Shown here piece after piece: positions 40,321-50,851 of a stretch of DNA of 64,000 nt. The notes under the pieces are model-generated. The model was not told the DNA's origin. It searched no databases and worked only from the letters and a program-made list of their open reading frames with translations. Source of the stretch: Pyropia yezoensis (taxonomy: Eukaryota > Rhodophyta > Bangiophyceae > Bangiales > Bangiaceae). How positions within the stretch are numbered: the first letter of the stretch is position 1; the number at the start of each line of letters is the position of its first letter. Location of the stretch: contig CM020619.1 of assembly GCA_009829735.1 (NCBI GenBank), positions 3,106,590-3,170,589 of the forward strand, given 5' to 3'. The translations under genes were made by a program, and so were the position numbers.

Positions 40321-40512
40321 TCACAGAAACCAGGCCGACTTGTACGGCAACTCGTGTCTTCCGTCAGCACGGGTGACCACCACGGCCGCCATTGGCGAAA
40401 AGATTGCGTAGGCGGCAGTCGACGGGGCAACGTCGACTGACCCCGGGAGCGCGCTTTGGCTTGGCGTTCGACGTGATGTTGTCAATGCACGGATCAACCG
40501 CGTAAAATACAT
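40321..40512 (-). CDS. Small ORF directly upstream of RPP30 (candidate uORF)
   Basis: A 63-codon ATG frame (MYFTRLIRALTTSRR...HELPYKSAWFL) ends 24 bases before the RPP30 ATG on the same strand and lies downstream of an AT-rich promoter-like stretch (40520-40620). The N-terminus is basic and amphipathic. It could be translated from the RPP30 leader and reduce its expression, be a separate short gene, or be chance. No similarity recognised. Confidence 0.3.
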   Translation of the reverse strand: MYFTRLIRALTTSRRTPSQSALPGSVDVAPSTAAYAIFSPMAAVVVTRADGRHELPYKSAWFL

Positions 40513-42072
40513 CCAGCATTTCGACCACTACAGAAAATCACCTGTAGTCCTTTGTAAACTTAACTTTATCACTGGTTAGGATTTTGATAACACGTATTTA
40601 GATAATAACACATATTTACATCATGTGGCCATAATGGCCCTCCTGCTTCTCCCCTGTGCTGCAGGAGAATGTGTCTTCGATTGCCTTCGTGGATGTTCTA
40701 TGTATGTATCAGCCACCGCGCGCCATTGCAGGCCATCATCACCAGGAGGGCCTCTCTGCACAGCTCCGAAGAGGTTGGGCACGCCACTAACGGCTTGTGA
40801 TCGTTGGACCACCCCTCGACCTGCAGCGTCGCCTCCGTCAGCGGCGTCAGTATGCCCAGCAGCGGGGTGCGGACATGCAAAAAACATCTTGGGCTGCGAT
40901 ATCGACAAGGCGAGCCAGAGCTCCACGAATAGTTGGTGCCTATCGTCCACGGAGGTGCCGAGCGCCCCGTGGCTGGCCTGTCGCACCGCCAAGCCGGTGC
41001 TCGCTTTGAACACCCCCCTCCCCTCCGAGTACGACGCGTGAGGCTCCTCCTCTGACCCCTCTCTTTGGAGATTCCTCGTCCGGTGCAATCGCGTCTGACG
41101 CTGGGACACAGGTCGGGCTCGCAGTGAGCAAGAAGAAGCAATCAAGTTCTGTCCCACGGTACACCTCTGCAGCGAGTGGGCCCTTCCACCCCCACAAAAC
41201 GACGCGGACTCGGACACGCATGCTCCCCTCTCACCGGAGCGGCGCACCCATCCAAAAAAAAAAGAAACACCAAAAAGAGCAACGCGGAAATAACGGTCCA
41301 CGAAGACCAGCCGCGGAGTCGGCCCCCCAAAAAGAATAGAGATGTACACACACACAAACACAAACACACACACACACACAAAATCCCCAAACGCGGACGC
41401 ACGCACGACGAGATTTGCACGTGCAAGCAGCAGGGACAGCTCGACGAGAGCGGAATATACAGCTATACACAGGGATGGATGGTGCCGACATTGAGATGGA
41501 CCGCGGCGGCCCAATCATCCCAGCGCACCTGGGGAGGGGACAAACGGCGCGAGAGAGTATGTGCAAAGGCGGCATCGGCCATGAAGACCCGCGCCGCGCA
41601 GCCGTCACCCCATATGGGAAGGCAAAACGTAGCCGGGTGGTGAGGTCTGGCGCTCCCAGGCAGCCAGCAAGACTCACGGCAGTGGAAGAAGGAAGGAAGA
41701 AGTAGGGAGGCGCGCTGGAAGGAATAAAAAAAATAAAGATGTCGCGCGACCTCCGTTGTGCCGCCAGCTCTTTGACGCCAGCTCTGGACAGCGGGGCAAA
41801 AACAACTGTCTTGTCGGCAAGGGAAGGAAGATGAAGGAAAGGATGCGCCCGCTGGTCAACTGCCCAGCGACAAAAGCGGCGGCCGTGAAGAAATAATCGG
41901 TCGGTGCCTCGGCCACGAGTCAAGCACCGCCAGCCGTTACGGCGGCAAGAATAGATACAGGTACAGTACAGTAGCAAGAGGGGTGGTCGCGCTCCGCAGG
42001 ACACGGGGCAGGCCGATTTGAAGCCTTCGTCCAGCTGCCAGCCCCCCCACCCCCAGCGTAGCCAGGCCCCCC
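40513..42072. other. Intergenic; AT-rich RPP30 promoter side, a CA microsatellite, no confirmed gene
   Basis: 40540-40625 is markedly AT-rich. A minus-strand frame of 297 codons at 40621-41514 has Cys/Val repeats produced by the microsatellite and no domain. 41961-41973 carries GTACAGTACAGTA. The end is the 3' flank of the next minus-strand gene. Confidence 0.4.
41345..41384 (+). repeat. (CA)n microsatellite
   Basis: About 40 bp of CA dinucleotides interrupted by AAA at two places. Confidence 0.9.
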
Positions 42073-43226
42073 TCACAGCGACCGCACAAACGACGGGGTG
42101 CGGGAGAGGGCCGCCGTCGGAAGCGCCGTCGGCCAGCCCAGCACGGCCGTGTCATAGACGGGCGCCAGGTCCATCCCCCCCGGCAGGCCGACCCCCCCCC
42201 CACGCAGCGACCGCCGCACCTGCACCGCCGCGGTGGCAGTGAGGAGCTTGCGGTGGAGCGCGTCATTCTCCTTGCGCAGCGCGCCGTTGGTGGCCACCAG
42301 CGCCGCCTGCTCCGCCGTCGCCTCCCGGACGGCCGCCAGCAGCGCGTCGCTCCGTGACAGCAGCGCCCCCACCTCGGCAGCATAGTCGGCAATACGGCGG
42401 CGCGGCGCATCCGCCGTCGCCGACGCGGGCCGGGCGGCGCGCTTTGCCCCACCGCCGCTGCCGGCAGGGGTGGTCCCGCCGGCCGCTCCGGCGGCGGTGG
42501 CCCCAGTGCTGGCGCCGCCAGCAGCAGCGAGGGGGGCCGCGGCTATGGACGCCGCCGCCCTGCCGCGGCGCTTCTTCTTGGGTGGCTCCCCGACGGTGGC
42601 GGGCGCAAGGGGGAGGGGGAGCGCGGGCGGAGCCACCACAGGCGCCACCGCCGGCGCGGGGGCGGCTACCGCCGACGCCGCCGCGGCCGCCACGGCCGAC
42701 GCGGCGGCCTTGGCTGCCGCCGCCACCGCCGCGGTGGCCGCCGACCAGCCGTCCGAGTGGGAGGACGACGCCCCCCCGTCGGTGGCGTCACTCACCGCGG
42801 CGGCGGCCGCCCAGGCGGCAGCCGCCGCACCGTCCACGTCTGTCAGCGGCGGTGCCACCGACGGGGCGCGCGCGCGCTTGCGCAGGGGGGCGGCGGGGGA
42901 GGTGCTCCCGGCGGTCGCTGCCGCGGCCGCCCCCTCACCGGCGGGCGCCCCCGCGGGGGACACCGCCGCCGCCGCCGCCGCCGCCGCTGAGTAGTGGGCG
43001 CTGAGCCAGGACATGCTCGGCGAGCCCCGGTCGCTCTCCCAGCCAACGCCGGCGGCGTCGCCACCGGCCAGGGCGCCGTCGCCGGCGTCGCCGGCGGTGG
43101 CCGCGTCGGCCGCGACAGCCGCCGCCTTGACCCCCCCATCAGGGGCGTCCCGTAAGAGGGGCTCGGCGAAAAAGGACAGCGCCGCCGCCGAATCCTCCGC
43201 GCTGTCCGTGTCGGCCAAGCCGTCCG

Positions 43227-43260
<34 letters not shown>

Positions 43261-43587
43261 GCCGCCGCTGACGCCACCGCCGCCACCGCCGACGCCGCCG
43301 ACGCCGACGCCGACGCCGCCGCCACCCGCCGAGTCGTCGACGTTGAGCAGGAGCAGCGCGTCGGCGTCGCTGCCGACCACCTCTTCGGCGGCGGCCGCCG
43401 CCAGCCGCTGCGCCGCGAAAAAGTCCTCATCCAAAAGCAGCGACGGCAGGCAGTGGTCGTCATGGTCGTCATTGTCGACAGAGGGGACGCCGCCGGCTGG
43501 GCACGCCACCTGCCCCCACAGCAGGTCCGTCACCGCCGCCTCTTCCTCCGCCACCCCCGCCGCTATGCATGGCTGCCTGTCTCCCAT
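42073..43587 (-). CDS. bZIP-like coiled-coil nuclear protein
   Basis: 504 aa from ATG at 43587 (MGDRQPCIAAGVAEEEAAV), intronless. The N-terminal 330 residues are acidic and then Gly/Ala runs (activation-domain-like composition). A strong nuclear-localisation string PPKKKRRGR sits at about 331-339. Near 380-457 a basic stretch KRAARPASATADAPRRR runs directly into a long heptad helix IADYAAEVGALLSRSDALL...LVATNGALRKENDALHRKLL. The layout is that of a bZIP transcription factor, but the basic region lacks the invariant Asn and the Arg pattern is poor, so DNA binding is uncertain. Other coiled-coil nuclear proteins fit equally. A conserved-looking tail GGMDLAPVYDTAVLGWP follows. Confidence 0.62.
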
Positions 43588-43609
43588 GCTGGCAGAGGCG
43601 GAAGGGCGG

Positions 43610-43706
43610 GGGGGCGGGGGGGGGGGGGGGGGGGGGGAAGGGGGGGCAGAGAAGATGGACGAACCTTCAAGGCGGTGGACGGGAGAGAGCGGGGTGGAGA
43701 GGAGGA

Positions 43707-43737
<31 letters not shown>

Positions 43738-44730
43738 TATGTGTATGTATGGCCGTGGGGAAAGAAATGCGGTGAAGGGTGAGAACGCCAGCGCGGGCCG
43801 TCCAGCCGTCGGGCGTGCCGTCCGGGTCGGCACCCAAGACGTCAGCGGGCGCACGCCCGGCCGGCCCAGTCCTGTACTCTCCCCGCGCCCCCCACCTCCC
43901 CCTGCCCCCCCCTTCCCCGTCCCCCTCGCCGGGACGGGCCTTGACGCAGCGCCACACCCCCCCCCCCCCCCCCGCCCCCCCCCTGTCACGCGGCCTATGT
44001 ACGTCCTCGTGCGGCACACTGTGGGGCGCGGCGGGGTCGCACCGCCGGGCGCCGCCCGCCCGCCCGCCCGCCCGCCCGCCCACCCCCCCGCCCGCCCGTC
44101 CGCCCCCCCCGCCCCCCCCCTCCCCCGAAACGCCCAACCCCTCCTCCCCTCTCTCTCCCACCGAGGCGCGCCGCCCGCCGGGCTCCCCCCGCCCGCGCGA
44201 CACTGTTGGGCGCGTGTGTCGCGCTAGCCGCCGTCCCCCCTTGCAGGGGACGACGTTCAATTGGCCGTGCGGGGGCAGCAGGCGGCGCGCCGCCCCCTCC
44301 CTTCCCCCCCCCCCCCCCCCCGCCCCCCCCCCTCGCCACGCGCCGTTGGTGTCGGGGGGGGGGGGGGGTGGGGGGGGGGCGTGGGGGGGGGGGCGCCCGC
44401 CGGCAGTGGCCCGGCGGGACTGGCAGGCGGGGGGGGACAAAAAAAAAAAAAAGAGCGGGTGCGCCAAAGAGGGGGTGTCCCCGGGGGGGGGTGCACGTCA
44501 TCAGCATGGTGTTGGGGGGGGGGGGGGGGGGCGGGGGGGGGGGGGTGGGTACTGCGTTGGTCTGCGACTGCGCTTGGCTGGCGCACTCGCCGCGGCGGCC
44601 GCCCGTTGACACTGGCTGGGTTGGGGCCCGCGGCGCTCTGCCGCGGAGGGGGGGGGGGGGGGGGGGGGTGGCTGAGCCGCCCGCCCTGGAGGGGGGCGCT
44701 GCGGCACCACCCCCCCCCCCCCCCCCCCTC
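43610..44730. repeat. Dense G and C homopolymer tracts
   Basis: Many runs of 8-30 G or C, for example around 43616-43636, 43708-43738, 43960-43981, 44313-44330, 44354-44395, 44512-44547, 44650-44667 and 44710-44728. A CCGCCCG repeat lies at 44055-44090. The tracts start about 25 bp upstream of the bZIP-like start codon. Open frames over this stretch (up to 540 codons) are compositional artefacts. Confidence 0.85.
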
Positions 44731-46419
44731 TCCACGCACACGTACGCGCAGTGGCGTGCTGTCACTGAGCGTTGCGCGCACACATTCCACCGGCGGTGCT
44801 CAGCCATCGGTTTGGGGACAATGGCCAATCGACGCCAAGCGGCTGTGTGCCTGTCCTGCTGTGGCTGCCGGCGTCGCGCCGCCTGGGTGCCTTGCAACTC
44901 TGCAGGCATACATACTGCGCAGACGCGCCTTGTACCGAGGGGGTCGAATATGTATCTTGCTGACGGGGCGCCAACGGCGGCCATTGGGTGCGGTTGCACG
45001 GCCGGGAGGGGACACACGGCCCCCCGACGAACCGCCACGAACGGTCGCGCGATGGGGGCGGGGCCAATGCGATTTGGTTGGTCACCTGCAAATGCGCATC
45101 CAATCTCGTCCGCCAGATGGGGAGTATCGGGCCCGCCGCCGCACCGCTCGTTGGCCGTCGACGAGCCGTCGCCTTCCCCGCCTCCTCTGCCCCCTCGCCA
45201 CCCCTCCCACGCCAACCCCCTGTCCGCCACCCCCCCCCCCCCCATGTCACCAACCGCGGTGCACCGCAGGGGTCTCGGCCTTGCAAGCACCTGTGTGCCT
45301 GTGCCACGCCGCGGGCAGTGGTGGTCGTCTGCAGGCGCGCAGGACGGCTCCATGCGCGCAGAGGAGCGGATGGAGGGGGGGCGCGTGCGGGGGGGGGGCA
45401 GTTGAACGCCGTGTGTGCGCTGCTGGATGGCGGTGGTGTTTGCTATGGGAGGGGGGCGCGCGGGCAGAGACTGGCAGGTCGTCGTGGTCCAGCAAGGGGG
45501 GGGTGCTGTGTCTTCACGAATGGGACCACTGGCAGTGGCCGTGGTAGGTACTGTACAGGGGGCGGCTGGCGAGCATGGAGGCCCGACGCCGGACAAGTGC
45601 ACCATCAGTCTTGCCAAAGGCGGCGGAGGCGCAGCTCTGTACCGCCCACTCTCCTTTGTGAGGCACCCCTGTCATGGGAAGGCCGTCTTCACGACCGCCA
45701 CTCTTTTTTTCAAGACTGCATTGACGCGGCCTGGCGCCGCCAGCCAGCTGCGGTCGCACTACTCCTGGCATGGGACGGCCGCGTCTGGGCCGGGCCTTGC
45801 GTCCCAAATGGGGGTTCCTGGCGCTCGCAGGGATCCCCACCTTGCGCTCTCTTTGTGCACGCAACCGAGGATGCGCGTGGCCCGCCGTGGATGCACATGC
45901 ATTTGTTGGTGGTCGATGGCCTGCGGCGGCCCAGTGGCCGCTCTCCCCTTGGGGGACCTTCCCCGACAGCTGACCACAGAGGGTGGACCTTGTGTGCTAT
46001 CTTTTGTGCCTGCGCCCGGGGAGATAGAAGGCCGCGGTGACGTGACTCCTGGGAGACGACTGCAGGGGGGGGACGGCGCTCCCTCCGACGTGCGCGTCGG
46101 CCCGACCCGACCACGCAGCAGCGGTGCGGCCGCCGGTCGTCGCCCCACGAGTGTGGCTTTGCGTTTCCAGGACGGTAGGGTCCATACAAAAGACGCGCTG
46201 TCCACAGCCGTGCTCTCCTGCGGCTGTCGAGTACTCCAGCTGGGCGGGTCAGGTGGGGATTAGAGCGTACTCTCCAGGACCGCACCCCCTGTCGGTCCTC
46301 GGCACTTCGTGCGGGGGCCGCCTGGGGAAGAGGTCACCTCTCTACCAGCCGAGCGGCCCAGTACCTCCCCGCCGCCATCTTTGTCCAATAAACGCGGCGC
46401 ATATGTTGGCAACTCGTAG
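44731..46419. other. No confirmed gene
   Basis: High GC with several 100-350-codon frames on both strands, none with a domain, signal or splice support. GTACTGTACAG occurs near 45548. Confidence 0.35.
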
Positions 46420-46677
46420 GAGACGCGCGCAGCCGACACGCCGGCGCTGCTCCTCGGCTACATCAGCTGGGCCAGGGAGGGGGATAGCAAGCTTTGCGTT
46501 GGAAGCAAGCCCGGCTCCACGCGAAGATGCAGACGGGACGGCCAGTGCTCTGACTGCGAGGAGAGGGGTACCGACTGCTACGGCCAGATACCGTCGTCGT
46601 TCTTGCCGCTGACGGCTCGAAGAAGGGCTCGCCAGCAGCAGCTTGAGCAGCTGCGTCCAAGATTAATCAGAGACTGA
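46420..46677 (+). CDS. Exon candidate with degenerate Zn2Cys6-like cluster
   Basis: An 85-codon frame opens right after CTCGTAG (acceptor-like; the TAG is also an in-frame stop) and ends at TGA 46675-46677. It has no ATG, so it would have to be a terminal exon. The sequence contains LCVGSKPGSTRRC then RRDGQCSDCEERGTDCYG, spacing C-x2-S-x7-C-x5-C-x2-C-x6-C. The second half matches the binuclear zinc cluster of fungal-type activators (compare the usual C-x2-C-x6-C-x5-12-C-x2-C-x6-C), while the second Cys of the first half is Ser. A basic Gln/Leu-rich stretch RRRARQQQLEQLR follows, where the linker/dimerisation helix would be. No upstream exon was found. It may be a decayed gene. Confidence 0.3.
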   Translation, partial: ETRAADTPALLLGYISWAREGDSKLCVGSKPGSTRRCRRDGQCSDCEERGTDCYGQIPSSFLPLTARRRARQQQLEQLRPRLIRD

Positions 46678-47413
46678 ACGCGCCACTTCTTCTCCTGCCC
46701 AGCGGGCGCCCACGTGTGGAGGCAGTTGCTGCGGGAGCAGTGCTTCATGAGAGTCCAACCATGCCTTCGCACATCGGAGGGGTGCAAAGGACCATGCGTC
46801 AGCGTGGACTCAGTACTTTCTGCAACAGCATGGTGGCATTGTCGTGAGGCGCTCTTCGGGGGACGCCTCGCGACTGCGACAGCTCACATTGTCCCCATTG
46901 CCTGGTAGAGTGTCCGCCGTGTCGTACAGCTCTCTCCGCGGGTACCCGCCTTCTGACCCCTCTTCGAGAACCACGAGGCTCCTCTGGCGGCTCTCCTCGG
47001 CTTCTGATGACTGGTCGTGCTTGCCTCTTCCGTAGCTCAAGCTACTTGTGGCCCACAGTTGGGCCCCGCACCCGCTGGGCAGGCTCAGCGCGGGCGGCTG
47101 CTGTGCCGAGCCTACGGGTGCAAACTACGACGCTCCCGACTGCCTCACAGTGGTCTCCGCTCGGACGCGCTGGTGTGAACAGTCTGTGCATATTCCCGGC
47201 CGACCTGCCGGCTGTGGCTGGCGCAAACGTTCACAGCGCGGTACACACGAAGAAGACAAGCGGGAGCTGTCGCTGTCGCCTCTTTATGATTCCTCATCCA
47301 CCTCAGTGGGGCAACTGCTCTGGTGGAAACAAGGAACCTCTTTGAATATCTTTGTTCACTGGAGTTGGTCCTCGACAGAATGGGCCCCCTCCCCCCCGTC
47401 CTCACGTCCAGCC
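46678..47413. other. No confirmed gene; 3' flank of the large Ser/Ala-rich gene
   Basis: A plus-strand frame ending at 47035 reads RRSSGDASRLRQLTLSPLPGR with a Ser-rich continuation; it has no start codon of its own and may be a further exon or chance. The remainder is unassigned. Confidence 0.3.
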
Positions 47414-50400
47414 TCACGAGGAGGATGGCGTCACGGGGCTGCTCAGCCGAAGCTCACCCGCCGACGCGCTCCCCTCCACCGCCTTGTCCGACGGCGTCAA
47501 CACGAGCCGCGGCGGCTGGCCAAGGCGCTCACGCGCGTCCGCGTCCTTCCCCCCCCCCTTGGCCGGCACCGGCGGTACGGCAGTGGCCCCTCCCGCGGCT
47601 GGAACCGACACGGGCCGTCGTCGCAGGCGGGCTGACACGCGGCGGCCGCCAGAGCCCATGTCGCTCTCCCGAAACTGGACGTTGCTCGCCACCAGCTGGC
47701 TGACCGACGTCAGCTCCGTGGCAAACATCCGTTCAGTCGTCTTGGCGCCTCGACCCCGGTCGGTGAACATCAAGCCCGTAATCTTGGACGCCCCGTCCGG
47801 ACGGTCCCCTGGGACGGGCACCTCGGGCAGCCGGCCGGGGCGGTCGATCGACACAAAGGACGGGGAACTGATCGCCGCCGCCTTGGCCGCAGGCGACAGG
47901 GACGCGTTGGACGACGTAGACGACGCTGGCAACACGCGGCGGTACGTGCGGGAGGAGGCATCCGTGAGGTCGCCCAGGGTGGGTACCTCGCCGCCGCTGC
48001 CGCCGCTGCCACTGCCGCTTTCGCCCCCACCCCCGCCGGGCGGCAACGCGTCGACGCCCAGGTGGCTCGTGCGCGAAGGGCGCACGCGGCTCGACGAGCG
48101 GGCCGCCATGCCCCCCAGCCCCGCAGTCGCTGTCCCCGCCGCCCCGCTCGCGGCTCGCAGCAGTGCGCCTAACCGGCGGGAGGAGGTGGTGCCACCCGAG
48201 AAAGATGACGCCAGGAAGCGGTTGCCCACGTGGCCGTTGGAACTGTAAATGCGGCGCGACGGGGTGCCGCTACCTGCAGAGTCTGCCATTCCCCCAGCCC
48301 CCGACAAGGAAGGGGACGACTCCATCACTGCCTGGTCACGGGCGGCCTTTCCCGGCCCCAGCAGGCCCCCACGGTCAAAGGACCCGAGGCGGGACGCAAG
48401 GCCACCTACTTTGGTCGGAAGCCCGTCCCCGCCGCTGCCGTCGCCGCCCCCATCCCGGTCGTCCTGCAGCCCCACCGACCGCTCCCTCCGCAACGCGAGC
48501 AGCCGCCCGCTAAGCGCGCCGGACACCTTGCGCAGGTCCCGCAGTGACGATGGCGTGTGGGTTGCAGTGCGACGGCCACTGCCCATACTCAGTGACGGTG
48601 AGGCCCCGTGGTTGCGTGCCCGCGCCGTCGACGGTGGATGACGGTTGTTTGCTCCGCCCACATCCACCACCAACGACCCATTCGCGATGGGGGCTGTGGC
48701 AGGCAAGTTCTCTGTCGTCGCCGGCGACGCAAATGACGAGGTCGAAGAGCTGGCGCGGGAAAGGGCCAGAGCCAGCCGCAGTGACCCGTTGGCCGAACTG
48801 TTGGACAGCATCGAGTCGGAGAAGGTCCCGCTGCTGCCCGGCGCGACACCACTGCCGGCAACGCTGCTGCCGGCACCACCGATGTGACGGCTGGTGCTAC
48901 TGGCAGATGAGAGGTGGCTCGACACGGCGCTGTGACGCGCCTTGCGTGAACCGGGGACAGGCGGCTCGGAGCGGCTGCGTTGTCGCCTGTACTGGGATTC
49001 CTCAGGGAGGGGTACCCCTTCATACAAGGGAGCCCTGGCGTTGGCGACAAGTGCTGTCATAACGGGATGAGAGTCCTTGACGGTAGAGGCAGCGGCCGTA
49101 CCTTCAGCGGGGCGCAACTCGGCGGCGGACGCCTCGCTCGCCGCGTCCGCAGCGGCCACCTCCACAACCGATACGGCATCCTCAGTATTGGCAACGCCAG
49201 CGACATGTGCCGGCTCTGCCACAGCCGGCTCCGCCTCCACAGCCTCCACTATTGGGCCCCGCGCCTCGTCGGGTGCACCAGGCCCCTCCGGTGGCAGAGA
49301 TGAGTGTCCACCGAGGGACACGGTCGCCGCTTGCAGAGTTGCCGTTCCCGCCACCCGCCCTGGGCGGCCCCCAGGCACCTCTGAAGCCTGCGACTTGTCG
49401 CGACTGGGTGTGCGGGGCGAGAGCCCCGTCTTGGCAGTCCCTGCGTCAAGGCTGCGAGCGGACCGGGGCGTCTTAGTCGCCCCAGTACCGTCCTTGAGGG
49501 CCCGGGACGAACGGGCGGTCTTTGCCTTTGCCGATCGTACGCGAGGAACTTTGTGCGCCTTGGGCAGCCGAACGACCTCCTTGGCGTCGGCACCAACAGC
49601 AGGTGTCAGCACTGCCATCTTGTCGGCTACTGGCGATGTGGCATCCCGTGGCTGCCTGCCACCTTCGCCACCACCGCGGTCGTCACCACCGCTGCCACCG
49701 TCAACCGACGCGGCAATGAGCACCGCGGCCGCGTGGGCCTCGTCTGATGTTGGCCGCGGCGCGCCGTCGTCCAGGACCTCGGCCGGAGCCGTGCCAACGG
49801 GAGGCCCTGCCGCGAGCGGGTCGGCCGACAGATCCAGCAGGCCTGCGGGCCCACTCGTCGCGTCACTTGTTGCGTCCGCGTGCGGTGCCGCTTCCGCCAC
49901 CGCCAGAGGCTTGGGCGCTTCGGCCCGTGGTAACGTGACGTCTAACAAAGGGGCCGCGGCTTGGGACAACGACGGTGTCAGAGCGGATGGCGACGGGTCC
50001 GCCGCTTGCACCGCCATCGGTGATGCCTCCCCACATGCCACATCAACACCGCCAACAGCGTCTGGCGGCGGGCATGCCCCTCCTGTGACGGGCGAGTCAG
50101 ATGGGACCGCCACCACTACCGTCGGTGCCAACAAAACCGCCGCCGCTCCGTCGACCGGCCTCACGACCTTCCCGCCATCCGCCTCGCCACGCGCTCCTGA
50201 TGGCCGGGACACGCCTGCAACTGTTGCTGCCCGTGGTGTCGATGTCTTGCGCACGCGTGACCGGGCGGACGCCTTGATGGCCTTGGAGGAACCACCCGCC
50301 TCGACCGAGGCGGTGTCAACCACGACACCGCTGGTTTTGGCCGCCGCCCCAGCCGCGGTGCCCCTCTCGGCCGACCGCCCAGCCGGCATTGTCCGCCCCC

Positions 50401-50851
50401 CAACACCCCTTCCCCTGTCGGTCGTGGTTCCCCCACTGGCAGACCGCACCCGCAACTCTGCCAACCGCTTTCTCCTCCGCTCCCTGGCCTCGCTAGCCCC
50501 CCCGCCCCCGGCCACCAGGTCACCGGCGGGGGCTACCACCTCGGGCAACGCTGCCGCCGCCACGGTCGCCACCAGTGCCGCCTCTTCCGCCATCGGGTCC
50601 TGCAAGTGGTGGAAGCCGCCTGGCACCCTCAAAGACAACCGCCGTGACGAAGGGGGCTGTTTTGGCCCACCCCCCGGCGGGGCCTCGCCGCTGGCGGGCA
50701 ACGGCGGCAGCGCTGACGAGTCGACTGTGCCCACAAGCGACACCGGCTCATCCACAACCGCCACTGCCGCAGCCGCCGCCGCATCTACCTGCTGGTGCCT
50801 TGGACGTCGCTGGCTGCCGCCACCCGCTGCCGTCTTTGCTTCGACGACCAT
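47414..50851 (-). CDS. Large Ser/Ala/Gly-rich, probably disordered protein
   Basis: 1145 aa from the first in-frame ATG at 50851 (MVVEAKTAAGGGSQ); the frame continues upstream to 50968 without ATG, so exons further 5' are likely. I recognise no domain. Composition is that of an intrinsically disordered protein. There is a short basic helix EARERRRKRLAELRVRSAS, many SxRS/SRT/RSS clusters (ARSSRALKDG, KTPRSARSLD, KARHSAVSSHLSSASSTSRH) that look like kinase targets, and a less repetitive C-terminal 150 residues (KITGLMFTDRGRGAKTTERMF, SVSQLVASNVQFRESDMGSGG) that may be the conserved part. It is accepted as a gene because the frame is uninterrupted for 1.1 kb of codons with non-repetitive sequence; the opposite strand is also open but reads as Pro/Ser/Arg strings. 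Confidence 0.65.
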   Translation of the reverse strand: MVVEAKTAAGGGSQRRPRHQQVDAAAAAAVAVVDEPVSLVGTVDSSALPPLPASGEAPPGGGPKQPPSSRRLSLRVPGGFHHLQDPMAEEAALVATVAAAALPEVVAPAGDLVAGGGGASEARERRRKRLAELRVRSASGGTTTDRGRGVGGRTMPAGRSAERGTAAGAAAKTSGVVVDTASVEAGGSSKAIKASARSRVRKTSTPRAATVAGVSRPSGARGEADGGKVVRPVDGAAAVLLAPTVVVAVPSDSPVTGGACPPPDAVGGVDVACGEASPMAVQAADPSPSALTPSLSQAAAPLLDVTLPRAEAPKPLAVAEAAPHADATSDATSGPAGLLDLSADPLAAGPPVGTAPAEVLDDGAPRPTSDEAHAAAVLIAASVDGGSGGDDRGGGEGGRQPRDATSPVADKMAVLTPAVGADAKEVVRLPKAHKVPRVRSAKAKTARSSRALKDGTGATKTPRSARSLDAGTAKTGLSPRTPSRDKSQASEVPGGRPGRVAGTATLQAATVSLGGHSSLPPEGPGAPDEARGPIVEAVEAEPAVAEPAHVAGVANTEDAVSVVEVAAADAASEASAAELRPAEGTAAASTVKDSHPVMTALVANARAPLYEGVPLPEESQYRRQRSRSEPPVPGSRKARHSAVSSHLSSASSTSRHIGGAGSSVAGSGVAPGSSGTFSDSMLSNSSANGSLRLALALSRASSSTSSFASPATTENLPATAPIANGSLVVDVGGANNRHPPSTARARNHGASPSLSMGSGRRTATHTPSSLRDLRKVSGALSGRLLALRRERSVGLQDDRDGGGDGSGGDGLPTKVGGLASRLGSFDRGGLLGPGKAARDQAVMESSPSLSGAGGMADSAGSGTPSRRIYSSNGHVGNRFLASSFSGGTTSSRRLGALLRAASGAAGTATAGLGGMAARSSSRVRPSRTSHLGVDALPPGGGGGESGSGSGGSGGEVPTLGDLTDASSRTYRRVLPASSTSSNASLSPAAKAAAISSPSFVSIDRPGRLPEVPVPGDRPDGASKITGLMFTDRGRGAKTTERMFATELTSVSQLVASNVQFRESDMGSGGRRVSARLRRRPVSVPAAGGATAVPPVPAKGGGKDADARERLGQPPRLVLTPSDKAVEGSASAGELRLSSPVTPSSS

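Noticed and set aside
43995-45617. 540-codon frames over the G/C tracts
   Set aside because: Homopolymer-driven; frame depends on uncertain tract lengths.
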